Assembly: GCA_016763335.1 (NCBI GenBank)
Contig: JAESUD010000146.1
Coordinates: forward strand, 1 to 7,795
Length of the DNA: 7,795 nt
Source of the DNA: Emcibacteraceae bacterium
GTDB taxonomy: Bacteria; Pseudomonadota; Alphaproteobacteria; Sphingomonadales; Emcibacteraceae
Direction: 5' to 3'
Every line of letters begins with the position of its first letter. The stretch's first letter is position 1. The notes under the pieces were generated by a model, which made no database searches, was not told the DNA's origin, and worked only from the letters and a program-made list of their open reading frames with translations. Position numbers and translations under genes: made by a program. Shown piece after piece: positions 1-5,468 of the stretch.

Positions 1-1
1 G

Positions 2-634
2 TTCGTTTTAGGGTCGATATTTGCTGGCATTGCCACACCGACCGAAGCCGCCGGTGTTGGGGCATTTGGTGCAATCATACTTGCTATAATAAAAAAACGA
101 ATGTCACTGGAAAAATTATGGGGAATGTGTGATGAAACCATTAAAACATCCGGTATGATTTTCGGAATTTTTGTTGGCGCAACCGCTTTTTCATATGTTT
201 TTCGTTCACTCGGCGGGGATGATCTTATCATTAATTTTATGAATAGTTTTTCCGGTGGGCCGTGGGTAATCATTAGCGTCCTAATGCTAATCGTATTCCT
301 GCTTGGGTTTTTCTTCGACTGGATCGAAATCACTCTTATCGTCCTGCCGATATTTGCCCCGATTTTAAACGGCCTTGATCTCGGCGGACATGTTGAAACA
401 GCACAAATTTTACCATGGTTTGCCGTACTGGTTGCCATAAACCTGCAAACATCGTTTTTAACGCCGCCTTTTGGCTTTGCCTTATTTTATATGAAAGGTG
501 CTGCACCAAAATCAGTGCGCATGAAAGACATATATAAGGGCGTTGTCCCTTACATTATCATTCAAATAATTGGTCTTATTTTGGTTATGATATTCCCGGC
601 GATAGCCTTATGGCTACCGAGTATATTAAGTTAG
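2..634 (+). CDS. TRAP transporter large permease subunit (DctM-like), C-terminal part, cut by the left edge
   Basis: This is the multi-membrane-span subunit of a tripartite ATP-independent periplasmic transporter, which imports organic acids or similar solutes using an ion gradient with a periplasmic binding protein and a small membrane subunit. The reading frame is open from base 2, so the internal ATG at 101 is not the start; 210 residues are visible, about half of a usual 420-450. Visible hallmarks are the GIATPTEAAGVGAFGA segment near the left edge, several hydrophobic spans, the FFFDWIEITLIVLPIFAPIL segment, and TSFLTPPFGFALFYMKG, which is the conserved second half-repeat of DctM proteins. 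The FDWIEI wording recalls the mannitol/chloroaromatic-compound branch (FcbT3-like), but substrate cannot be read from it. The binding protein and small subunit should lie to the left, outside the window. Its TAG stop overlaps the stop of the convergent DUF2336 gene by four bases. Confidence 0.93.
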   Translation, partial: FVLGSIFAGIATPTEAAGVGAFGAIILAIIKKRMSLEKLWGMCDETIKTSGMIFGIFVGATAFSYVFRSLGGDDLIINFMNSFSGGPWVIISVLMLIVFLLGFFFDWIEITLIVLPIFAPILNGLDLGGHVETAQILPWFAVLVAINLQTSFLTPPFGFALFYMKGAAPKSVRMKDIYKGVVPYIIIQIIGLILVMIFPAIALWLPSILS

Positions 635-1740
635 GCAGCGTTGGAACCGATAATTTGATTAATAAAATATTCAAAATTTTCACTATCAACCGTTTTTTCA
701 CAACGGGTAAGTATACGTTCCACCATCCGGCTTTTATAGCGCTGCGGATCATCGGAAGCTGATGTCCGCATTTCCTTGGCTACATCAAGCGCAACTATAA
801 CAATCTCAATTAAGTTCGGTGAAAATTTACACTTTTCATAAACCGCTTTAAGTCCAAGATCACCTCGGTCATGAATAAGTTGATAAGCATTGCCAATAGG
901 AATCCCGGCAAGTTTAGCAAGCGACAGCTCAAAGAAAATCACATCACCGAGACATAATGCACGGAAAATAAGTGTTTCAGTAAGACGGACATTTTCATGC
1001 AGCTGATCAACAAGCGCATCAAAGCCAACGTTATCATCACCATCATGAATAAGGTTTGCTGTCGCACGTTCCCGGGCATTAAAGAATAAATCCATCACAG
1101 TGTCTTTAGACATTTCATGATGAGTAACCAGATGGTCCCTAACTTGTTCAGAAACCAAATTGACCAGTCTTTCAGCTACTTTAATTGGCAATTTTACTCT
1201 ATTGGCAAGGGGGACATTCACGGTTTCATCATCACCGTATTTATCAAGCACCTTATCCATGGTGCCTTCTTGAAGTTCAGCACCTTCATTTTTCATTAGA
1301 GTGGCAACAACGTTTGCATCTTTGCTGTTTTCGACGATCTGATCTGCTAGTCCTGCTGATACATTCGCCCGTGAAGCAACAGCGGTCTGCGCTTCTGAGC
1401 CTTGACTTTTAATGATCTCAACAAGATCCTCATCATTCAGAACTTCTGAAAACTCAAGCATCGGCATTGATACTTCTTTAACATCATTAGCAAGAGCAAT
1501 GGCAACTTCATGGGAAATACTGTTAGAATTTTTTAAACTTTCAGCAAGTGCCTCACGAACTCTGACTTCAGCGTCCTTAACCATGATTTTAAAAATTTCT
1601 TCAGCAATTTTTCTTTCTTCATCGCTTAATTTTCCAGCAGTGAATTGCTCACTTACTTTTGCGGCGGCCGCGGCGCGATTTTCCGCCGTTGGTTCGGTCA
1701 ATAATCTCGCAACATCAGAACTATTAAGATTTTCCGTCAT
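631..1740 (-). CDS. DUF2336 family protein
   Basis: This 369-residue soluble protein has no signal peptide or membrane span. It matches the alphaproteobacterial DUF2336 family in wording: an N-terminal ARLL..PTAENRAAAAAKVS stretch (about 11-30), then VREALAESLKNSNSISHEVAIALAND (about 61-86) and MPMLEFSEVLNDEDLVEII (about 92-110). That pattern of short paired helices resembles HEAT-like repeats, so a protein-binding scaffold is plausible. The C-terminal half is also helical, with the family stretch around the FRALCLGD motif. Biochemical function is unknown for the family; I do not assign one. The start is ATG at 1740, preceded on the minus strand by an AGAGG ribosome site (about 1751-1755) at normal spacing. 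The gene stands alone: it diverges from the cytochrome c gene across a 363-base control region and converges with the TRAP permease. Confidence 0.9.
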   Translation of the reverse strand: MTENLNSSDVARLLTEPTAENRAAAAAKVSEQFTAGKLSDEERKIAEEIFKIMVKDAEVRVREALAESLKNSNSISHEVAIALANDVKEVSMPMLEFSEVLNDEDLVEIIKSQGSEAQTAVASRANVSAGLADQIVENSKDANVVATLMKNEGAELQEGTMDKVLDKYGDDETVNVPLANRVKLPIKVAERLVNLVSEQVRDHLVTHHEMSKDTVMDLFFNARERATANLIHDGDDNVGFDALVDQLHENVRLTETLIFRALCLGDVIFFELSLAKLAGIPIGNAYQLIHDRGDLGLKAVYEKCKFSPNLIEIVIVALDVAKEMRTSASDDPQRYKSRMVERILTRCEKTVDSENFEYFINQIIGSNAA

Positions 1741-1813
1741 TTAATATAAGCCTCTAATCATTGCATCTACTCGAAAACCGAATCTCATGCATGAATATTC
1801 CAATTCAAATTAC

Positions 1814-1832
1814 TTGGTATAATGGCTACCAA
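1814..1832. repeat. Operator-like inverted repeat TTGGTA-N7-TACCAA
   Basis: Two perfect 6-base arms, TTGGTA and TACCAA, flank a 7-base spacer, a layout typical of a dimeric repressor or activator site. It lies 74-92 bases upstream of the DUF2336 start and contains a TATAAT hexamer on the plus strand, so a bound protein could block a promoter. No regulator is encoded nearby to pair it with. The symmetry is seen directly; the role is inferred. Confidence 0.4.
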
Positions 1833-1895
1833 AAGTTAAACTCTCGTTAATTTACAGCTTTCTTCACATATAATTTATATTTAAAATAAAATGAT

Positions 1896-1917
1896 ACAAT
1901 ATAACATATTGTTATAT
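1896..1917. repeat. Two overlapping AT-rich inverted repeats
   Basis: ACAATAT-AAC-ATATTGT (1896-1912) and ATATAACA-TAT-TGTTATAT (1899-1917) are both perfect and share most of their bases. Such overlapping symmetry can offer two registers for a dimeric DNA-binding protein. In DNA this AT-rich, some symmetry is expected by chance, which lowers confidence. It sits near the middle of the divergent region, about 160 bases from DUF2336 and 190 from cytochrome c. Confidence 0.35.
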
Positions 1918-2010
1918 CTATACTTTATCGTTGAAGATTTATTAAATCCTCTGGTGACATATTTTTGCCGCATAAAGATGACATCTATCAAGAAATTAAA
2001 TTAAAATGAT

Positions 2011-2070
2011 TTTTGATCAAAATTAGACGATTTAAATTGTCGAGTGAGTGATTTTTTGCTATGGCATAGC
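2011..2070. promoter_or_regulatory. Cluster of three palindromes and likely promoter upstream of cytochrome c
   Basis: Within 60 bases lie TTTTGATCAAAA (2011-2022, perfect), GACGATTTAAATTGTC (2026-2041, one mismatched pair) and GCTATG-G-CATAGC (2058-2070, perfect). A possible sigma-70-type promoter is TTGTCG (2037-2042) with TATGGC (2060-2065), 17 bases apart, so the second and third palindromes would cover its -35 and -10 boxes. The hexamers are weak matches, so the promoter call is tentative. The cluster ends 33 bases before the cytochrome start, leaving a short leader with an AAAGGGAC ribosome site at 2091-2098. Confidence 0.4.
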
Positions 2071-2103
2071 GAGAAAATGTAAAAATATTTAAAGGGACTT
2101 GGA

Positions 2104-2490
2104 ATGAAGAGTGTTTTAAAAGTTATTAGTGTAGTTATTTTTACTTGTGTACTTTTCCCACTTGTTGCTTCCGCCGAAGGAGACGCAGCCGTAGGTGAAA
2201 ATACATTTAAGAAAAAATGCAAAATTTGCCACACCACGGTGAAAGGTGATAAAGCAAAAATCGGTCCTAACCTTTACGGAATTCACGATAGAAAAGCAGG
2301 GCAGTTTGTCGGTTATAAATATTCAAAAGGCATCATTGCTGCTGACCTTACATGGGATGATGCAACGCTTGATGCTTATTTATTAAAACCAAGAGATGTT
2401 GTTAAAAGAGGTAAAATGATTTTTGCCGGATTTAGAAAAGAAAAAGACCGCAATAATGTAATTGCTTATTTAAAAACGTTAAAAGATTAA
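2104..2490 (+). CDS. Class I c-type cytochrome (cytochrome c2/mitochondrial-type), secreted
   Basis: This periplasmic electron carrier probably shuttles electrons between respiratory complexes. Residues 1-24 form a Sec signal peptide with a hydrophobic core and a likely cut after VASA. The mature part holds the heme attachment site CKICH (Cys39, Cys42, His43 as axial ligand) and the sixth ligand Met105 in GKMIFAGF. The order GENTFKKKCKICHT, IGPNLYGIHDRKAGQ, TWDDATLDAYL and NNVIAYLKTLKD follows mitochondrial cytochrome c and c2 nearly throughout. Length, 128 residues, is usual. One oddity is that the PGTKM loop before the Met ligand reads KRGKM, losing the usual proline. The ATG is supported by the AAAGGGAC ribosome site at 2091-2098. 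It leads a rightward cluster with MlaC-like and DUF4170 genes, 82 bases before the next gene. Which oxidase or reductase it serves is not shown. Confidence 0.92.
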   Translation: MKSVLKVISVVIFTCVLFPLVASAEGDAAVGENTFKKKCKICHTTVKGDKAKIGPNLYGIHDRKAGQFVGYKYSKGIIAADLTWDDATLDAYLLKPRDVVKRGKMIFAGFRKEKDRNNVIAYLKTLKD

Positions 2491-2572
2491 TTTCCGACCT
2501 TTACGTTAATGAATTAATCACTTCTAAGGTGCATAAATAGAACTGTAGGAATAGAACTAAGGGTTAAGCGAA

Positions 2573-3289
2573 ATGCAAAACGCCAGAAATAATAATTTTA
2601 TCGTTAAGACTGTCACGGTAGATAAAAAAACTAATTTGCTTAAAAAAACGATGATGGGGTTTTTAACTGCAGTACTTTTGATGGTGTTGTTCCTATTTGG
2701 TAATGATGCACTCGCAGATAATACTGATCCTGCAGAACAGCAAAAAGCCCGAGAATTTATTGAAGATTTTTCCATTAAGGCCATTGAAGTTCTTAATAAT
2801 AAAGAGCTGACCGATGAGCAGTCATTTAATAGTTACCGTGATCTTCTCAGCAATGCCTTTGCTATTGATTATATTGCGAGAATTAGCCTCAGCCGTCACC
2901 GCAAAAAAGCCAGTAAAGATGAACTTGCTGAATATTACAAATTATTTCCAGATTTCATTTTGACTGTTAACTCAACGCGTCTCAAAAAACTGGACACAAA
3001 GAAAATTGAAATCGATAGAGTGACACCGCATGCCAAATCCGATATTTTTATTCGTACAAAGGCTTATAATTCAGATAACAAAGCACTGGATGTCGATTGG
3101 CGCGTAAGAAACGACAAAGAAGGCAACGTTAAAATCATAGATATCAAAATTGAGGGAATTAGCTTAGTTGCGACCCAACGCGATGATTTTACCGCACGTA
3201 TTAGCAGCAGCGGCATCAGCGGTCTCAATAGATATATGAAGGATATTATTGACGGGATTGTTTTTTCGGAAAAAGGCTCCTCTTCATAA
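2573..3289 (+). CDS. mlaC: MlaC/Ttg2D-family periplasmic phospholipid-binding protein
   Basis: MlaC proteins carry phospholipid through the periplasm between the outer membrane and the MlaFEDB ABC complex; the related HpnM proteins go with hopanoid synthesis. The 238-residue product has a long basic N-region (1-26), a hydrophobic segment (about 29-43) and a likely cut after DALA48. Family signatures are RDLLSNAFAIDYIARISLSR, the LAEYYKLFPDFI segment, VDWRVRNDKEG and the C-terminal KIIDIKIEGISLVATQRDDF. ATG 2573 is chosen because an AAGGG site lies nine bases upstream (2559-2563); ATGs at 2651 and 2654, just before the hydrophobic stretch, would give a tidier signal peptide but have no ribosome site. 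No MlaD, MlaE or MlaF gene is visible, so this is an orphan copy here. It lies between cytochrome c and DUF4170 genes on the same strand, with no terminator seen between them. Confidence 0.87.
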   Translation: MQNARNNNFIVKTVTVDKKTNLLKKTMMGFLTAVLLMVLFLFGNDALADNTDPAEQQKAREFIEDFSIKAIEVLNNKELTDEQSFNSYRDLLSNAFAIDYIARISLSRHRKKASKDELAEYYKLFPDFILTVNSTRLKKLDTKKIEIDRVTPHAKSDIFIRTKAYNSDNKALDVDWRVRNDKEGNVKIIDIKIEGISLVATQRDDFTARISSSGISGLNRYMKDIIDGIVFSEKGSSS

Positions 3290-3291
3290 AG

Positions 3292-3329
3292 CCAGATTAA
3301 AATTAAACACCCAGACTAAAATTAATTAC
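3292..3329. repeat. Tandem 19-base direct repeat upstream of the DUF4170 gene
   Basis: Two adjacent 19-base units, each starting CCAGAYTAAAATTAA, occupy 3292-3310 and 3311-3329 and agree at 16 of 19 positions. They fill almost all of the gap between the MlaC-like stop (3289) and the DUF4170 ribosome site (AAGGGA, 3331-3336). This could be a simple local duplication or a paired site on the messenger. Its function is unknown. Confidence 0.6.
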
Positions 3330-3345
3330 AAAGGGACAAACAAAC

Positions 3346-3567
3346 ATGACTGATGGTCAATTATATTTAGTATTCGGCGGAAAAGTATCCGATCCTCGTA
3401 CCACAGATTTCGTTAATACAGAATTTTTACATACAGTGGGTATTTACCCTTCCTACGAAGAAGCCAGAATAGCCTGGAAGGGCGCTAGTCAGGCAATGGT
3501 TGATGATGCCATGACAAAATATGTCGTTGTATGCCTTGATAAGCTTCTTTACCCAGAAAGCGAATAA
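3346..3567 (+). CDS. DUF4170 family small protein
   Basis: This 73-residue soluble protein has no signal peptide. It matches the short alphaproteobacterial DUF4170 family: LYLVFGGKVSDP at the N-terminus, then FLHTVGIYPSYEEARIAWKGASQ and MVDDAMTKYVVVCLDKLLYPE to the end. Length is as expected, so it is complete. The family has no established function. From memory, in other alphaproteobacteria it often sits near lipopolysaccharide genes such as waaA and lpxK; if so, its place beside a lipid-transport protein fits an envelope theme, but that is inference. The start has an AAGGGA site nine bases upstream (3331-3336). It is the last gene before a strong terminator, so it likely shares a transcript with the MlaC-like gene. 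Confidence 0.88.
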   Translation: MTDGQLYLVFGGKVSDPRTTDFVNTEFLHTVGIYPSYEEARIAWKGASQAMVDDAMTKYVVVCLDKLLYPESE

Positions 3568-3584
3568 TTATTCATTAAATTAAA

Positions 3585-3621
3585 ATAGCAGGCCCTATAA
3601 AAAGGTGCCTGTTATTTTTTT
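3585..3621 (+). terminator. Rho-independent terminator after the DUF4170 gene
   Basis: The stem pairs ATAGCAGGC (3585-3593) with GCCTGTTAT (3607-3615), with one G-U pair, then a C/T mismatch and a further C-G pair, around an A-rich loop. The 3' arm runs into seven Ts (3615-3621). It begins 18 bases after the DUF4170 stop and should end the rightward cytochrome c/MlaC/DUF4170 transcript. It also insulates the following glycerate kinase gene, whose start is only 7-22 bases downstream of the T-run. Confidence 0.85.
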
Positions 3622-3642
3622 ATAACCGTGATATTATTAATC

Positions 3643-4884
3643 ATGGATATTAACCCAAAGCAATTTTTACTTAACTGTTTCAATGTGGCCGTAAGCGCGG
3701 CCCATCCTGAAAATATTTTATCCCCTTGCCTACCAGATGTTAGAACATCACCCGTTACAGTAATTGGCGCTGGTAAAGCGGCAGCATCAATGGCAGCTGC
3801 GTTTGAAAAGCATTGGCTAGGGTCTATAAAAGGCCTCGTCGTTACCCCGTACGGACATAGTGAAAACTGCAAATATATCAAGGTGATCGAAGCATCCCAC
3901 CCAACCCCAGATGAAAGCTCTATTGATGCTGCAAGGCAAACCCTAAGCCTTTGTAATAAGCTTACAAATAAAGATAAGGTTTTTGTATTATTATCTGGTG
4001 GCGGCTCTTCTCTTTTATGTCTTCCCGCTGATGGAGTTGCTTTTGCAGAAAAGCAAAAAATTAATAAGGCATTATTAAAATCCGGCGCCATTATAGATGA
4101 AATTAATTGCGTCAGAAAACATTTATCAGCTATCAAAGGCGGACGGCTAGCGGCCCATATATATCCCGCAGAAATGCATACAATTACTATTTCGGACGTT
4201 GTCGGCGATGATCCCGCGGTAATCGCTTCCGGTCCAACAGTTATTGATCCCACGACATCAAGTGACGCACTGAATATATTAAAAAAATATTCAATCGATT
4301 GCCCGTCTTCAATAACTGAATGGTTAAGTAACCCGTTATCTGAAACATTAAAAAAACAAGCTGCCAATACAAAATACAGTATTATCGGCACAGCTAAACA
4401 ATCCTTACAAAAAGTTGCAAATTTTGCCCGTTCACAAAATATAGACGTTATTGAATTAGGTGAGCTTGACGGCGATGCTAGAAAATTGGGACAAAAAATC
4501 GCCAACGATTATAAATATTTAAACGTTCATAAACCGACACTTGTCATTTCAGGCGGTGAAACAACCGTACTGGTGAACGGCCATGGAAGGGGCGGACGTA
4601 ACTGTGAATTTTTGCTTAGCCTCGCGTTATCATTAAAAGGAAAAAGCAATATATACGCACTAGCAGCCGACACAGATGGCATTGACGGAAGCGAAGATAA
4701 CGCAGGAGCCTTTATTTCACCTGATACTATAGATAGGGCAATTAAAGCCGGACTTAATTTAAATGACATGTTGGATGATGATGACAGCTATAACGCATTT
4801 CAAAAGCTTGATGATCTGCTCATAACTGACCCGACAAAAACCAACGTCAATGATTTTCGTGCGATGCTCATCTTACCTGATTAA
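3643..4884 (+). CDS. Glycerate 2-kinase, type II (MOFRL/DUF4147 family, TtuD/GckA-like)
   Basis: This cytoplasmic kinase phosphorylates D-glycerate with ATP to 2-phosphoglycerate, feeding glycerate from glyoxylate, tartrate or serine-type pathways into lower glycolysis. Older databases mislabel the family as hydroxypyruvate reductase. Visible motifs, numbered from ATG 3643, are GAGKAA (42-47), LLSGGGSSLL (116-125), NCVRKHLSAIKGGRLA (155-170), SDVVGDDPAVIASGPT (184-199), and in the C-terminal MOFRL part GGETTV (304-309), GRGGRN (315-320), TDGIDG (344-349) and TNVND (400-404). At 413 residues it is full length. The start is uncertain: GTG at 3628 is in frame and adds five residues, and neither start has a Shine-Dalgarno site. 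ATG 3643 fits the family better and could be leaderless. The gene follows a terminator and so needs its own promoter. It converges on bioY with a four-base overlap. Confidence 0.92.
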   Translation: MDINPKQFLLNCFNVAVSAAHPENILSPCLPDVRTSPVTVIGAGKAAASMAAAFEKHWLGSIKGLVVTPYGHSENCKYIKVIEASHPTPDESSIDAARQTLSLCNKLTNKDKVFVLLSGGGSSLLCLPADGVAFAEKQKINKALLKSGAIIDEINCVRKHLSAIKGGRLAAHIYPAEMHTITISDVVGDDPAVIASGPTVIDPTTSSDALNILKKYSIDCPSSITEWLSNPLSETLKKQAANTKYSIIGTAKQSLQKVANFARSQNIDVIELGELDGDARKLGQKIANDYKYLNVHKPTLVISGGETTVLVNGHGRGGRNCEFLLSLALSLKGKSNIYALAADTDGIDGSEDNAGAFISPDTIDRAIKAGLNLNDMLDDDDSYNAFQKLDDLLITDPTKTNVNDFRAMLILPD

Positions 4885-5444
4885 TAAATCTGGTTATGTC
4901 TCGATGTTTCTTTCCAGACTTGAACCCCAATTAATACAGAAATAAAAATCTTTATAATCATATTAAAGTAAAAAGGGTGTAGCCAACTGTTAAAAACAAC
5001 ATCCCATTCCTCACCAGTATAAACCTTACCCCATAAAATCCCGCAAACCTGCAAAACAATAGTTCCTATAATACAGGCACGTGTTGCTTGCCAATATAAG
5101 TCAATATTTTTCTTGTGCCTGACATTATATCTAATGTGTTTTGTAAGGTAAGATACGACGATGACCGCAATGAGAAAGCCAAAAATAAACCCGGCGGTTG
5201 GCCCTGACAAGACCTCAATTCCCGAACGCCCTCCTGCAAAAACAGGTAATCCAGCAGCACCAAGAGCAATATACAACAACACCGAAATAAGCGCAGGCCC
5301 CATCGGCAGAAGTAACGCGGCTAAAAAAATGGCTACTGTTTGTAAAGAAATAGGGACCGGGCCAATCGGAATTGAAATCCAAGCAGAGGCCCAGATCAGC
5401 ATTGTAAATCCAAAAGAAAATAATATGTTCTTGGGAATATTCAC
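4881..5444 (-). CDS. bioY: BioY-family ECF transporter substrate-binding (S) component
   Basis: BioY is the membrane protein that captures biotin for uptake, alone or with the BioMN energy module. The 187-residue product is full length with about six hydrophobic spans. Family marks are PVPISLQT (29-36), GAAGLPVFAGG (62-72) and SGPTAGFIFGF (80-90). The C-terminal signature usually reads close to PFLPGDLLK; here it is PFYFNMIIK (157-165), which keeps the lysine but loses the Gly-Asp pair. Ligand specificity may therefore differ, so biotin is likely but not certain. The start is GTG at 5444, chosen because AGGAAAG (5454-5460) sits nine bases upstream and the next in-frame ATG would cut off the first span. 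It is the last gene of a leftward operon, 24 bases after PLP-enzyme B. No BioM or BioN gene is in view. Confidence 0.88.
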   Translation of the reverse strand: MNIPKNILFSFGFTMLIWASAWISIPIGPVPISLQTVAIFLAALLLPMGPALISVLLYIALGAAGLPVFAGGRSGIEVLSGPTAGFIFGFLIAVIVVSYLTKHIRYNVRHKKNIDLYWQATRACIIGTIVLQVCGILWGKVYTGEEWDVVFNSWLHPFYFNMIIKIFISVLIGVQVWKETSRHNQIY

Positions 5445-5453
5445 TATCTCAGT

Positions 5454-5460
5454 CTTTCCT
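5454..5460 (-). promoter_or_regulatory. Ribosome binding site for the GTG start of bioY
   Basis: On the minus strand the sequence reads AGGAAAG followed by nine bases and GTG. This good Shine-Dalgarno match, lying in the 24-base gap after PLP-enzyme B, decides the GTG start of the carrier and supports translation from a shared operon message. Confidence 0.7.
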
Positions 5461-5468
5461 ACGAACTT

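Larger units (their letters stand above)
1741..2103. promoter_or_regulatory. Divergent intergenic control region, no gene
   Basis: This 363-base stretch separates the DUF2336 gene (leftward) from cytochrome c (rightward) and must carry the promoters of both. It is strikingly AT-rich, has stops in all frames and shows no convincing small gene or tRNA fold. It contains several inverted repeats, listed separately: 1814-1832, 1896-1917, 2011-2022, 2026-2041 and 2058-2070, plus a 10-base palindrome TCATGCATGA at 1785-1794. A TATAAT hexamer occurs on the plus strand at 1818-1823 but lacks a good -35 partner. The region's role as a promoter follows from gene orientation; individual sites are inferred. 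Confidence 0.6.

Noticed and set aside
101..103. ATG at 101 as the start of a short 177-residue membrane protein
   Set aside because: The same frame is open to the left edge and encodes conserved TRAP permease residues, so this is an internal methionine.
1412..1744. 110-codon plus-strand frame opposite the start of DUF2336
   Set aside because: Ser/Ala-rich antisense shadow of a recognisable gene, with no ribosome site.
1818..1823. TATAAT as a strong plus-strand promoter for cytochrome c
   Set aside because: No -35 match at 16-18 bases, and it lies about 280 bases from the gene.
2011..2022. FNR/Anr box upstream of cytochrome c
   Set aside because: The palindrome reads TTTTGATCAAAA; an FNR box needs TTGAT and ATCAA separated by four bases, which is not present.
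2485..2519. Inverted repeat GATTAATT...AATTAATC after the cytochrome c stop, as a terminator
   Set aside because: The 8-base arms are almost all A/T with a 19-base loop and no T-run, so it is unlikely to stop transcription.
3612..4505. Long open frame of 297 codons on the minus strand opposite glycerate kinase
   Set aside because: It is antisense to a clearly conserved kinase, its product has no recognisable family, and it is rich in Ser and Ala as expected for a shadow frame.
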